Assembly: GCA_003956705.1 (NCBI GenBank)
Contig: QZCP01000059.1
Location: 1-64,000, forward strand
Source of the DNA: Brevipalpus yothersi
Taxonomy: Eukaryota > Arthropoda > Arachnida > Trombidiformes > Tenuipalpidae
DNA length: 64,000 bases
Direction of reading: 5' to 3'
Shown here one piece after another: positions 14,889-27,550 of the stretch. Position 1 is the first letter of the stretch. Every line of letters starts with the position of its first letter. A model generated the notes under the pieces. It was not told the origin of the DNA and did no database searches. It worked only from the letters and a program-made list of their open reading frames with translations. The position numbers were made by a program, and so were the translations under genes.

Positions 14889-15979
14889 AGCCTGCTGAAG
14901 AAAGCGGCCGGAAAGAAAGTGGGCGAAGATGGTACAATTCTGGCCTCAAGAAAAGAGAAAGAGAGAAAGAGAGAAGAAGAAGGTGGCAAGTATAAGTACG
15001 AATAGGCTAGCCAGCGGAAAAGGCCACGTCCGGTCAGAGGCCAAACGGAAAGATGACAGATCCGTTGTCGTCCTTATTGGTGGACTTTTGTCCCAAACAG
15101 AAAATCTGCTCGATTCTTGAGGATTGGCCGGTTCAGCTTTCCAATACTGGACATGGATGGCGATCTTCAAACTTTTTTGCTTCAACACAACACAACAAAC
15201 AAGTCGCCCAAGGCGAGAGAGAGAGAGAAAAAAAATATCGATGAAAGATGAATGAATCGTGCCTGTGTGTGTTAGTATCAAGGAAGAGAGAGAGAGAGAA
15301 AGATCATTGATGATGGATCCAAGTTTTTGTGGAACTCCGATAGCAATCGGTAAACTTCCGCGATCTGTAAGCCTTTTAACCCGTTGTTTAGGAAAAGGGT
15401 ATACATAATCGGTGTGGCCCAAGCAGATGAAGCCGGCCACCGGTAATCGTTCATGCTTGGACTCTACAATCTAACCCTTCCGCTCGTGCCACTCGCTCGA
15501 AGCGGATTGTCCATAAATTGAAGTACCTTGGCCAGCAGGCCGTTTCCAGAGTTCGATATCTATGGCCGGCTTGATGGAGAGAGCAAGAGAGAGAGAGAGA
15601 GAAAACAGAACGTATGGTAAAGGTGTGTATACATTGTGTCTATTGTCTTTGTTGTCGCTTTATTTTGCCCCAAACTTTTGAAGCCAATGTTGGAGAAGAA
15701 GAAGAAGGAAGAAAAGCAGAGCTAAGACAAGCGGCTTTCTCCCTCTCACTCAGTCTTTCTCTCTGTAAGCTTTACCTACCTGCCTATGGGACAGATGCCC
15801 ATTGCCGATCGCTGAGATGATCGACCAAACGGTGCGAATAGAGAGCGAAGAGAGAGAGAGATCAGAGTTTGGGACAGATGTTGGCGAAAGGCGAAGAAAG
15901 AGGAGAAGAAGAAGGAGAGAGAGAAAAAGAAAGAGAGAAAGAAAAGAGAGCTCGAGTGAGAAAAGAAAACGACCAGAAC

Positions 15980-16002
15980 GGCCTGAGGTGTATGCTCAGG
16001 CC
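15980..16002. other. GGCCTGAG/CTCAGGCC hairpin
   Basis: GGCCTGAG (15,980-15,987) and CTCAGGCC (15,995-16,002) form a perfect 8-bp stem around a 7-base loop. The same arm sequence forms a longer hairpin at 40,056-40,088. Confidence 0.9.
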
Positions 16003-16786
16003 AACACGCGTTCAGTTCAACTTAAGGGCCAAATGTCTTCTTCTTGGGCTCCAAGTTGTCCACCATCCAATCGATATTCAGCCCAGAACGAGATTTTCGA
16101 ACTTCGAGGTTCTAGAACCTGGCCATAAGGAGAGAGAGAAAGAGAGAGCTCACACACAGACACATGAAGGTGCTGGTGAGTGAGTGAGAAGAAAGAGAGA
16201 GAGCGAAGAAAAAGAGTCTTGTCTTCTATTATACTCACTTTTTATCTGAATTCAATGAACATGAGCACTCCCATGAAGATGAAGAAAAGATGAATACAAA
16301 AACCCAAAACCACAAGTCCAAATGGGCTAGTCTGTAGCTGGGCCCAGAAGAGTATCATAGAAAGTTTGTAGTTTTTTTTCTCTTCTCTTCTCTCTCCACT
16401 CCTTTGCTCTGTTCGTGCTTATTTCTTTTTCTCGGACATTTTCAGTTCTAGATTTCGGGCCCATAACTTGAGAAGCTTAGCAACTGGGTGCTACTGTGTT
16501 GCTGTTTTTTGTATCAAAATGCAACATAAGTTTGCATGAAAGGATAGCAAAAACAACTATCATGCTTTCAGAACTTCTGTTCACTGTTGTTTGTGCAGAC
16601 TGAGCGTCGAAATGCATTCACAGCTTGCATGTTGACAGATAGCAAAAAATGAGAATGTTACCTTTTTGTTTTATGTATTCTCACAATTATAAGTGGGAAA
16701 GATTCCTCGACAAATACACATGCGAAAAAAGAAAATCGTATAAAGTTCTCGAAATTATTGGATAAGAATTTATGTCCACTTCAGTG

Positions 16787-16789
<3 letters not shown>

Positions 16790-16832
<43 letters not shown>
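16790..16832. repeat. (TC)n microsatellite
   Basis: TC run of about 42 bp. Confidence 0.97.
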
Positions 16833-16835
<3 letters not shown>

Positions 16836-18909
16836 CTTCATGATAAATTCATGTTCTTCTTATCTTCCGTTGATTTTTATCCACAATAATTGTTCAACTG
16901 AATTTATATATATACGCCTATGATGACAGTATCTTTTTTCTCACTATGCAAATGAGAATGATTGTACACTTTTTTCTCATGCTTATGAGATCTAACCATC
17001 ATCTTCACTCTCCTGAAAGTTCATGACATGAGAGAAAATTTTTGTTGAAATAGAAAATATATATATTTTTTGATTCTCAAAAAGGTTCCACCATACATCT
17101 CTCTCCTTTTACTGATTCAACTCATGATTATTGTTAAGCCGGGAAAAAATGTTTGCCTCCAACCTCGTTCTGGGTTACTCATTTAGTTGTGTGTTGTTGA
17201 GCAATTTGCAAATTGTTCATCTTCATCATCGCCTCCAGCTATCATGACAAAATTTTCTTTTTCAACTGTCCTATTGCTTGCCATTATCAACCTTGACATC
17301 CAATTGATGGTGATAAAGAATTTTTCATTCTCGTCAGTTAAGATATTCTCGAGCCAATCTGGGAAGCGAGCTTAGGGTAACCGCTTCAATGATAATGGCT
17401 GAAAAAAAAGAAAAAATATCAGCTAAACGTGTTGATGTCAAGCTAGTCCATGTTAAATTCACATGCTAAGCCAGTTAAACGTATAATATCAATGTCCCAT
17501 GTTCTGCTATTCCTATCTCTGTTAACTGTACTAGGTATTGAAAAATTTTCACTCCTCAAAGTACAGAAAGTGGAAGAGAGAAGGTCAATGTTAATTGGAA
17601 TTCTCAGTGATGCGAGTGTAAGTCAAACTTATGATTATGCATGTATATGTGTATATTTTCGAAAATGAATTGAGCCACTATTTAGCACATTTATTCATGC
17701 GAATGATGCATCTCTGTCTCTTTTTTGCGCGCGCTTTCACGAAATTATCCAGCCAGTTAGTCGAAAGTTTATCAAAAAATCTATCAGATGCTACGGTAGA
17801 GTGGTCAAAAGTTGATAGTGTCCAAGGAATAGGGATAATAGAACAAACACAGAAGTCGAATGCATACTATGATGCGATCGATGATGATCGAAGCCATCAA
17901 ACTTGGACCATAAGTTCAGTGAAGTTTCCATTGATATACACACCAATGGGACAGCAAACACACAGGCATACACATAAAGAGTTTTCCAGAGGAACCAATG
18001 CCAGGGCCATAAATAGTCGGTATCGCTTCGCTGGTCGATATCATGCTGTGAGTAAGTACTTTTAACTTTATAATACCTGTTCAGAGTAACGGACACAGAT
18101 TGGCCTTTGTGAAAACTGGGTCAAAGCGTTTTGTATTCTTTTCTTTGAATGATATTGAGTCCAAAGAGAGAGAGAGAGAGACTGAATCCTACCGTATTGC
18201 TATTCCTATGGTACCAGAATAGGAGAAAATGAACAACTTTCCAGAATGTATCCGTTTTGCAGAATCGCGTCTGTGTTGGACATCTATTCGAAAATTTTCA
18301 ATGCTACGGAAACAGATTTTTATTCTATGATATGAGCAATAAGTTTGGCAAGTAACTGATTAGATGAGAAGTGTTGATGCTACAAGGGAGTTGGAGGATG
18401 AAGGAATCGCGAGATAAGACTCCGGATATGACATCCAGGCTCCATCCCGATTCAACTGTACACGCGATCCTGTAGAATGAGTAATGAATTTTTCTGATAA
18501 TCGAATGAAATCATCTAAAATTTTGACTACATTCTGAAAAATCATCCATAAATGGCTGATATTTGTTTCCATATTTGATCTTGGCTGTAAGCTAATGATG
18601 TATCAAGTAATGAACACTATTTTTTGCTCACTTTCATACAGCACCAAAAAACATCCAAATGAGAATGACTACACTCATGGATGTGGCTACTAAGTCAAGT
18701 CGAAAGGCTGAAATTTGAGCTCAACTTGTTCTGAAATATATTCAATTTTTATTTCAATTCTCAAAAGTAATCATGACTGGATAGAATCTCGAATATCATC
18801 ATTCTATAGTGAAGACTACTTGTAAGAATACAGATCGAGAGCTCATTCATATATTGGGCAAAGGTATGAATGAAAAGTAACGAATAACTCCCACACCATT
18901 TCGGGCACA

Positions 18910-18911
<2 letters not shown>

Positions 18912-18976
<65 letters not shown>
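18912..18976. repeat. (TC)n microsatellite
   Basis: TC run of about 65 bp, about 900 bp from an oppositely oriented (GA)n run at 19,883. Confidence 0.98.
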
Positions 18977-18979
<3 letters not shown>

Positions 18980-19880
18980 ATCATTTTTCACATCATCAAC
19001 TAGTAATCATACCCAATGAGGAACCCAGAGATGGCAAAATATTACGAATGGCCTGTCAATCTAACACTTATTGACCCTTCATCGACGCCCACGAGACCTG
19101 AAGTGTACCTTCTCTTGTGGAGCCCATCATTTTGATTTCCAAGCACGCTTATTCTTGAATTCATTTTATCGCTTCTCTTTCATTTCTCTCTTCCTCTTTT
19201 GTTTCCATCCTCTTTCAACAGACTTGATGTGGGGGAGAGAGAGATAGAGAGAGAAGAAAATATTTCTGCTGATACATATTGAATATTTAATAGCATGCCT
19301 ATTAGTTTGTCCGCCCTCAAAAAAGTGACCATCATTGGATGGCAAAATTGGCACTACTTTAGCTGAGATGCTCCACATGAGAGCAGAAAATGAGTCGATT
19401 GGAAAACAATCAATATTGTTTCCGTATGTTTCGGTAAAGATCACGAATCAAGCTTATTCAATATACAGCATAAATCGGATGAAATTATACACTTCGAAAT
19501 AAGTGATTATCCTGCTTCGGCTAGAGGATCCTGTGGTCAGTATGAGAGATGGACGAAAGTGAGAAAGAGAGCAGAGATTACGGCGAAGATTATTACTGGC
19601 TAATGAATAAACACGACTGAGGTGCTAATATTTTGCGGTGAATCTTGATTCATCTCGATCCAAGGTGCCATATAGCATTTTTGCCTCAGGCTCGATCAGC
19701 AGCAGCTTTGGCCTTGTTGTTGTTGACCACTCGGACGTGCGAGATGGAAAAGTGAAAACGATCTGCTCGATCATGTAACAGGCCAAGTATGTGTTCATGT
19801 ACATTCGAAGCCAGCATCTTTGAAAGTATACATATGCAGGCCGATTTTCTCGGAAAAAACTTGGAAGCATCAGGCCGGGT

Positions 19881-19882
<2 letters not shown>

Positions 19883-19946
<64 letters not shown>
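19883..19946. repeat. (GA)n microsatellite
   Basis: GA run of about 64 bp, ending 22 bp before the hairpin at 19,968. Confidence 0.98.
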
Positions 19947-19951
<5 letters not shown>

Positions 19952-19967
19952 AAGTTGCCTGGAAAAC

Positions 19968-20025
19968 ATGGCCCACAGTCACCTTTATATCATCTCTCTC
20001 TCTTTAAGGCCATTCTGTGGGCCAT
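19968..20025. other. 11-bp inverted repeat with ATGGCCCACAG arms
   Basis: ATGGCCCACAG (19,968-19,978) pairs exactly with CTGTGGGCCAT (20,015-20,025) across 36 bases. One mismatch outward, a further A4/T4 extends the stem. Confidence 0.85.
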
Positions 20026-20611
20026 TTTTTTCCAAAATACTAACAGCAGCAGCAGCGGCTCAGCTGAGCTCAATTGTGTGCAACCTTTGCACGTCTCAAA
20101 GATGAACTGATGGTTTCCGAGGATTGTAATTAGTATTACTCAACGTGATGGCTAAGCTAAATTATTTTGATGAGGACAACATTTGGAAGGAAGAAGTGAT
20201 CGGACAACAGCACGAAGCTTTTCGATCAGCTATCCAGTGTGTGTCCATGTTCGCTGACCACATCTTGTAAGTTGCTTCAAGTTGAGTCTTGACTAGGCTT
20301 GACATCAGTCTGTTCGCATGTTCCGAGAGATGGAAAGATTCTGAACGAACAGAAAGAAAGAGAAATGCTGTAGATAAAGACATGGGTGATAAAGGCCACA
20401 CATGGAACGGAACTGGTAACTGTTTCTCTTGCTTCTAGATGTGTGCCTCAAGTCCACTTCTAAATGTATCACCTGGTTTAAAGTTACTAATAACTTTCAC
20501 TCTTCCATCTTTGCCCGGATTGAGCGGCAGCAGTGAACGATTATGGAGATTTCTCAGAAGAAAGGCTTCCATAGAAAAGAGTGAAAGTTCGAAGTCGCGT
20601 GGTTCCAGCTC

Positions 20612-20677
20612 GTATTGGCCTCAGAGTATATGAGGGACCATTTATACTGAATGTGAGGCCACCACGGAAGCCAATAC
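20612..20677. other. Imperfect hairpin with nested GGCC arms
   Basis: GTATTGGC (20,612-20,619) matches GCCAATAC (20,670-20,677). GGCCTCA (20,617-20,623) matches TGAGGCC (20,654-20,660). AGTATA (20,625-20,630) matches TATACT (20,643-20,648). Together they describe a roughly 65-base foldback with internal loops, with competing pairings at GGC. Confidence 0.7.
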
Positions 20678-20900
20678 ATACATGACGGAATGTTCACCCA
20701 AAAGAATGGAAGCGGATGAGAGTAAAAGTTTGGGGAGAGAGAAAAAGAGAGAAAGAACACAAGCGACACGTGAAATGATCTGCGCTTTTGGTGAATGAAT
20801 CGCAGCACGTGCTGGCACGCGTTGCTCCTCACCGCAATTCATGGTAAATACATATATACTTTGTCTTGGGACGCGCATTTGGTCCGCAGATCGCTTTCGA

Positions 20901-20902
<2 letters not shown>

Positions 20903-20955
<53 letters not shown>
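20903..20955. repeat. (TC)n microsatellite
   Basis: TC run of about 52 bp. A short GA run at 21,223-21,255 lies in inverted orientation 270 bp away. Confidence 0.97.
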
Positions 20956-20965
<10 letters not shown>

Positions 20966-21217
20966 GTTCTCTCACCGGCCGGGAGAAAGTGTTTTCATTT
21001 CTTGCCAACCTGAGCGGACATCGGTCTCGAGCCATCGACGTTAACGTTGATAAGAGCGAAAGTCTGTCCTCAAGTGACTCTCTCTCTCTCTTTCTCTCTC
21101 TTTCAGGCTCCCTTTCGCTTTCTTTGGCCTTCTGTTCGTTCATGGCGATTTCACTTTCGCTCATATGTTCTGAGGTGGCCTTATGCTTGCTTTTGGCCCT
21201 TTTCAATCACTTCCTAT

Positions 21218-21255
<38 letters not shown>

Positions 21256-21849
21256 TAAATAACCCTTTTCACGTGGATCGTATTGATAAGTTATGTTTAT
21301 AACTCTCACTTTCCTCTGTTCATCCATCGGAATCAGAGAGAAAGAGATGGGGAAAAGGAGAGAAAGAGAGAGGTCCCAAGTGAGAATCATATGAGAAACA
21401 GAGCGTGGACTGTATGGTTCACATTACAAATGGCCTAAGAGAATGTCCGTTAGCCGCTTCCGGACAGCCCGAGTCCATGTGAAGTAGTAGATGTGTACGG
21501 GCTGAAAGGATGCGCGTTATTCGGACTCTAATTTTGCATACACTTCCGGAAGAAGAAGACGAAGAAGAGAAGAGAATATAACGGCATTCAGTAGCATATA
21601 AGCGATGAAAGCGATGAGAACTGTCAGGCCAACGTCTGTGGAACTTATGTTGACCCGTTACAGCACGTCGGTCTTCAACACGATCCACATAGTCTTCATG
21701 AGGATAAGTTTTTCCATTCATTTAGAACATTTTCCGTACCAAGATCCACGCGTTCGACTAAGTTGGCCTCATCTTTCGTCCTGGTCCACATCTCTAGTGA
21801 CTTTTTTTCACTTTCCATCCGCTCTGGTAGAGAAAGAGAGTAGCAGGCC

Positions 21850-21889
21850 AAGATGCTGGTGATTATTCTATCATCATCGTCAGCATCTT
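21850..21889. other. 9-bp inverted repeat
   Basis: AAGATGCTG (21,850-21,858) and CAGCATCTT (21,881-21,889) are exact complements with a 22-base spacer that itself contains short TGAT/ATCA complementarity. Confidence 0.8.
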
Positions 21890-22788
21890 TCAAGTGCAGT
21901 GGAGAAAAAAAATGCTGGTTTGCCATTGAGCTAAATCCTCAGTAGGACAGTTAGCTAAATTTAGCTGAAAAATGCATCCAAAATTGTCCACAAAAAACGC
22001 GTGTCAAGAGAAAAACGCGTTTATTAGTCAAATTTTTGAAGGTTCCTGAAAGAGAAGAGAGGAAAGAAGAAAGATTACACTTTTCCATCATTTTGAGGCC
22101 AATATTCTTCGTTTTTCTCCCATTTCCGTAGAGACAATATCTTCCATCTTTCTTTTTTTCTCTCTTTTTTTCCACAAATTATGCTCCTCACAGCATCCGG
22201 ACACTTTCGACAGCCTACACACACGTCCAGTATTTAAGGGTCCACACGAGCTGTTTTTGGTAGATATGTGTTTAGAAAGAGAAAGATGAATCTTTTTAAC
22301 GAGTAAAAGATGAACATTTCAGCCATCCATACACCATTGATCCAGCTTCCTCATCTTTTTTCCATCTTTCAAGCAGAGCCAAGGTGACTATCCAATGTGT
22401 TTTTGAGTAAAACATATTGAGCAGTTTATTTTTCCTAGGAATATTTACCAGGTCTGTCTTTGGGCAAAGTGGAAAAGGCCTTTTTTTCTTCTCTGTTCAG
22501 CTCATCATGTTTATCATGCATCGATGCTCAAGCCAATGAAGTTAATAGCTTAGGAGCGATAATTTCTTGACTGAGCCTAGAACAGGCACAAAATTCATTG
22601 AAACAGAGGGAAGTGCTGTATAGCTGATTTGAGGCTCAGAATTTCTTGTCTCAAACTATTTTGATGAAGAATTGAAAGGAAATGATTCAGAGGTTTCTTT
22701 CGAATCACGGAAAGTACGTCTGCTACAAAAAAACAAACTGATTTTTTCATTATAAATACTAGATTGACACAAGAGTCCGGCTGTTTTT

Positions 22789-22791
<3 letters not shown>

Positions 22792-22826
<35 letters not shown>
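22792..22826. repeat. (TC)n microsatellite
   Basis: TC run of about 35 bp. Confidence 0.96.
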
Positions 22827-22831
<5 letters not shown>

Positions 22832-23136
22832 GTCCAAAGCAAATCATGATAAAAATTAGGCTCCCTCATTAGACAGGCACAAAAAGTCCCCAAAGAAAGT
22901 CCATAAGGACCAGACCTCTGTTCTTTCTCTCTTTCTCTCTCTCTCTTGCCCTTACTTACTCAGACTTTCCAGGTACCCGGACGAACGTTGGTCTTATGGC
23001 AATCTCTTCTCGGTCCTTCTGTTCTTCTCATTCAGATCAGAAAGCGATCTACACACACTCACAGGCTGTCCTCTCTCCTTCTTAGTACTAAAGTCTTTCT
23101 CTCTCTCTTCTTATTACCAGCTGCTTATTTGAGGAC

Positions 23137-23196
23137 ACACGCGTGTCTGCCACGTGGCTCGTGTTCCTTAGCGCGCGAACCAGATGCTCGCGCGTG
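23137..23196. promoter_or_regulatory. Candidate HES/Hairy-type site cluster
   Basis: The palindrome ACACGCGTGT (23,137-23,146) carries CACGCG on both strands. CCACGTGG lies at 23,150-23,157 and CGCGTG at 23,191-23,196. Another CACGCG is at 23,494-23,499. CACGTG and CACGCG are class B/C boxes recognised by Hairy/E(spl) bHLH repressors, which act downstream of Notch. The cluster is about 6 kb upstream of the Delta start. Function is inferred from motif content only. Confidence 0.3.
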
Positions 23197-23229
23197 CTGA
23201 AGAAAAGAAAGCGCCAAGAGTGCTGGTAT

Positions 23230-23231
<2 letters not shown>

Positions 23232-23282
<51 letters not shown>
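23232..23282. repeat. (GA)n microsatellite
   Basis: GA run of about 50 bp. A second, shorter one is at 23,447-23,475. Confidence 0.97.
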
Positions 23283-23285
<3 letters not shown>

Positions 23286-23441
23286 TGGCGTCCCATGAAA
23301 ATGTGTGTGCTTTGATGTGTTCACTGATCACCGCTGCTTTGACAATGAGAAGAGAGAGAGAGATTTTCGCTTCCCTCCGGTGTGTGACAATCTAAATCGC
23401 TAGGAACGAAGATGAAGAAACTTCATCTCGGAAGGAAGACG

Positions 23442-23479
<38 letters not shown>

Positions 23480-26454
23480 AGAGCAACTTGCTGCACGCGA
23501 CACGAGCGGACGTGCGTAAACGTGCTTCTGAATGAATCATAGTAATTCATGAATGAATCACCGGCATACAACATGCTCACCACCGATCAGCAATCGACTG
23601 ACTGAATGTGTGTGTGTGTGTATAGAAATGCGTACCTAAACTATCGGTATTGTCCGACTTTGACCCAGTTTGAAGCTTGTTTTTTTGTCCATCTATTTCC
23701 TCTATGGGACACCATAAGTTCAATCATTGGCCCCGTCATACCTTTACCACCTTTCAATCTACGTACATACATATCCACACATACACAGGCTATGTACACT
23801 TTTCAACATGTACACTTTGAGCACACTTACAGTGTACTACGAATACACGTTCTATCCGTTCTCCCGTTAGATTTGACTGCTGAGTTTACTGGAACACGGT
23901 AACCCTAACAGTATTTATATTCTTTTCCGTAAAACATTTGCATTTTGACGAACGGGAAAATGTAGAGGGTTCAGGTCACCAGTAACTGTATCATACCTCG
24001 TCTTTTAATGTGCCCATTTGTTCACATGCAGGAATAATGGAGCGAATAACCTGTGGGCTCTGTGGAAGGCCAATAAGGCCGATTTAGATACAAAATTCTT
24101 CGACCCCAACATTTGCTGTCTTTGCGCTGGAATTGCTCAAACATACATAGCCTACACACACACACATATGCACATGGAACGTCACCATGTCATGATCAAG
24201 ATCGGAGCTCGAAAAACTGTAACCGGAACAATTACCGCCACTACTGATTGCAAAAGGATTAGAGGTCACAAAATTTTTCCGTCATACACGCTTATTACTG
24301 AAGTATCCGGCTGTGGTGAATTATCGTCCCATGATCAGACCATGCACACACAAGATAGGGCTCAGAACCTCAGAATGCTGAGGCTATGAATGAGCTGAGA
24401 TATGATTTGTACACTAAAACAAACATACAGAGAGAGAATGAGAAAGAGAAGGATGAAAGCATATGCTTAGGATTGATTCGATAGGCCTAATTATGACTCC
24501 AAAAGAGAGAGAAAGAGAGAAGAACGAAGATTTTTTCGGTGACAGTTTTTGGTCACAAATTTTGATTGCTTTTTCAGCTTCAAATTTTTGTTTACATCTT
24601 ACTTTGGGCCGCTTGTGTCAACAAACTGTCGAACTGGACTCGATTGTTGACAGGATCTAGTCTTCTTCTGATGTGATCCGAAAATGGCCCACAATTTGCC
24701 ATGATTCGAGGCTTCGAGGCCAAGTTCAGAGGCTGCTTGTTGAATGTTCGATATATACATAAGAGGACACACTTTGACACGCGTCTACTATGTACAAGAG
24801 ATAGAGGAAGACGAAATTGCTGTCTGATGAATAACAACACTCGAAAGAAATGATCAAACTTGCCTTTTTGTCCGAACTAATGACGGATGTTAAGTGTATG
24901 CGTGTGTTTGTGTGGATGAGGATGTGAGAGAATGAAAAGAGAGAGAGAGAGAGAAAAAATTCTGAAAGAGATTCATTCATTCATTCAGAGCTAGAACACA
25001 TGAGAAAGGAAAAGAAGAAGTCGGAAAGTGAATAATTCAGATAACGATGATAGAGACTGGAATTCACATGATGATGTCGTGAGAGTTGATGATTATTTCA
25101 CTTTTGATGTATGAATTGTAGGAAAGCTGGATTCAAATCAGCTAGTAATTAAAAAAATTGCCTTTAACGCTTTATTCGTTTATTTGTTTAAAAATTGAAA
25201 ATTATTCCAGAAGCGATCTTTACTCATTATAAACTATGCCTTATCTTGAGCTTTACTCCTTAACAACATTAGTGAATTCCAGAAAAAAGTCCCAGTAAAG
25301 AGTTCGTTTCAGAAAAATTCTGATACTGAAATGCGGTCTTGATTCAATCAAGCAATCAAGATCTCGTTGCTGATCAAAGATAGGAGTTTCCTGCAAGATG
25401 ATGAAATGCGTTTCAAGGATTTTTCATGAGTTATTCTATGGAACTATTCAACCACAAAATCTTCGAGGAGCTTCATGATTGATATTCGCCAAGAAAATAA
25501 TGCTCACTTGTCTTGAATGAGATAATGAAGGTAATCAGGATAGACTTGCAATTGTGTGTGGTATGATTGGTAGGAAGAAGCTGAATTGAGTAGTCATCTT
25601 TGTCATTTTTCAAAAATTATTTATGTGCTAGTATTGACGATATAACTTCGTTCCAGAGTATTTTCAAATCTACCAAAGAACATTTAATTCCCGAAAGTTA
25701 AAGATCAAAGATTTGTGAACAAATGGTATACAGAAATTTGTAAACTCATTGGACGTTAACAGATATTGCTGACCATCGAAATGTTCGAGAACTTAATTGA
25801 GAGGAAGTTGATTAGTGATCAGCTGGTGCTTTGAGTCTTGCCCACAGTTGCCCATGGCTAACAGTAGCCACCAAAATTGAGGGTCATTTTCGATCGGAAG
25901 TATTGAAAAATTTCTCGGACCATCGGATTGAGGTAGTGAGAGAACGCTTTGTTCTGTGTCTTTCTCTCTATCTTGAGGCTATTTCCACTGTCCAATGGCA
26001 GTGGTGGTGATTGTGATAGATTCTGATTCTATTGACTGATTCTTCACCGGAAAATGATAATTGAACATAACGGCTAGTTACAATCATAATCAGAATTAAT
26101 AGTGATGGAGCAATAGTTATAAGAATAAAGAAATACAGACACACACTCTCGCTCAATCGTTCTACTGTCATTTCATGCTTGCAATCTCGTTCTGGAAGCT
26201 CACAGATCTTGTATCTAACAGACACACACACACACACACGCACAGGAGGACATACACAGAAGGCCGACAATACCTGAGACGGATTTTCTCTCTCCCTCTT
26301 TCTTTTTCTCTCTCTCTTCTCTCTCCTCTATCCTCTACATCCTTGACTCTGCTATACTAGCAAACGGTAGTTCGATTGATAACGGCCTGAGTTGAGATGA
26401 TTAATCGAGCGACACTGAGAGTGATAACCATAAATACGCTTATTTCCTGGCATA

Positions 26455-26456
<2 letters not shown>

Positions 26457-26495
<39 letters not shown>
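26457..26495. repeat. (TC)n microsatellite
   Basis: TC run of about 39 bp. Confidence 0.96.
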
Positions 26496-26498
<3 letters not shown>

Positions 26499-27516
26499 AC
26501 GTTTTTTTCTGAATGACTGTTTTTTATACTCTCACTTTTTTTTGCTACTATTGTTATCACACTATATACATTTACCTATTGCAGAGTTTCTCCCCATTCT
26601 AACTTTTTGACTCCTTTTTCGTGAAAATAATCATTACTAGGTCATTGTTAATATTTTAATAATCACTGTTATCGAGGGTTTGATTTTTTTTTCGCTCCCG
26701 ATTTCAATAGGAAATCGACAGGATGAAATAAATTAGGATAGGTGATGAAGCTAACTGCTAGTGAGATGGAAAAAAATCAATGGAAAATCAAGCCATTCTA
26801 GCCACATATCGAATGTTATACTAGATATCTCATCAAAATATTGGAGAACTCTAATTTCATTGATCGAATATTTTTTTCGAGCCAAAATTAAGGTGCAAAG
26901 GAACATTGACCCTAGAATTTTCAGATTATCTTTCTTGTAAAAAACAAACGTTCGAATGTAGTGAAAAATTAAGAGCCGGCTGAAATAATGTCCCTTCATT
27001 TCCACTTTTCTACTTATAAGTTAAAAATTTTAGCGTTTTTTTGAGCAATTTTTTAGACAAACAGCAGTTCGATTCAATTCAGCTTGCATCCCTTGTCCAC
27101 TGCCGATTTACATTATTTTATGCTAATTATCTGCTCCAACAGCTGATTGTCAGTGTCTCTGTCTATTTATCAGTGTTTTTTCTTCTTTCTCTCTCTCCAT
27201 CTTTTCTAAAGAGAGAAAAAGAAAGACAGATGCCAGAAAATCTCTCTCTCTCTCTCTCTCTTCGTAAAGCTCTTGCTCACACAGCAGTCCAGAGATCAGT
27301 TCCTGTGGTTAAAAAATACAAAATATATATCCTCCATACGCGCGAAGGCCGCGATTGGCCATCCATTGCCCGTGAAGACATCTTCTCTGTAAACTTCTTA
27401 TTTTGATCGGGAATGAAGCGATCTGAGCCGTTCTGAACCTCATCGTGCGCGTGTGACGTGCCGAAACAGGAGCAGGACCCAGGATAAGAACAAGAGCATA
27501 AGCAAGACTACAAGAA

Positions 27517-27519
<3 letters not shown>

Positions 27520-27549
<30 letters not shown>
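27520..27549. repeat. (GA)n microsatellite
   Basis: GA run of about 30 bp, followed to 27,770 by several short GA patches in a purine-rich stretch. Confidence 0.94.

Positions 27550-27550
<1 letters not shown>

Larger units (their letters stand above)
9755..18911. other. Gene-free sequence, two textures
   Basis: No supportable gene. From about 11,331 to 14,855 there is no long GA tract and the DNA is plain AT-rich sequence. From about 14,800 to 16,230 it is richer in G+C and crowded with GGCC motifs and purine-rich patches; the frames open there are low-complexity. Two perfect inverted repeats (13,923-13,971 and 15,980-16,002) and a CTGGGCCCAG palindrome near 16,338 lie here. Confidence 0.7.

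Noticed and set aside
14946..15440. 164-residue minus-strand frame
   Set aside because: Ser/Leu-rich from GA patches in a purine-rich region, with no conserved motif.
17631..18065. 144-residue open frame
   Set aside because: No signal, domain or compositional bias, and it includes a microsatellite-like HRHTH segment. Chance frame in gene-free DNA.
24018..24389. Frame with LWALWKA and CCLC, recalling a GATA zinc finger
   Set aside because: Cys spacing and the CNACG signature do not fit, the rest is HTHTHM from a CA run, and no flanking exons support it.
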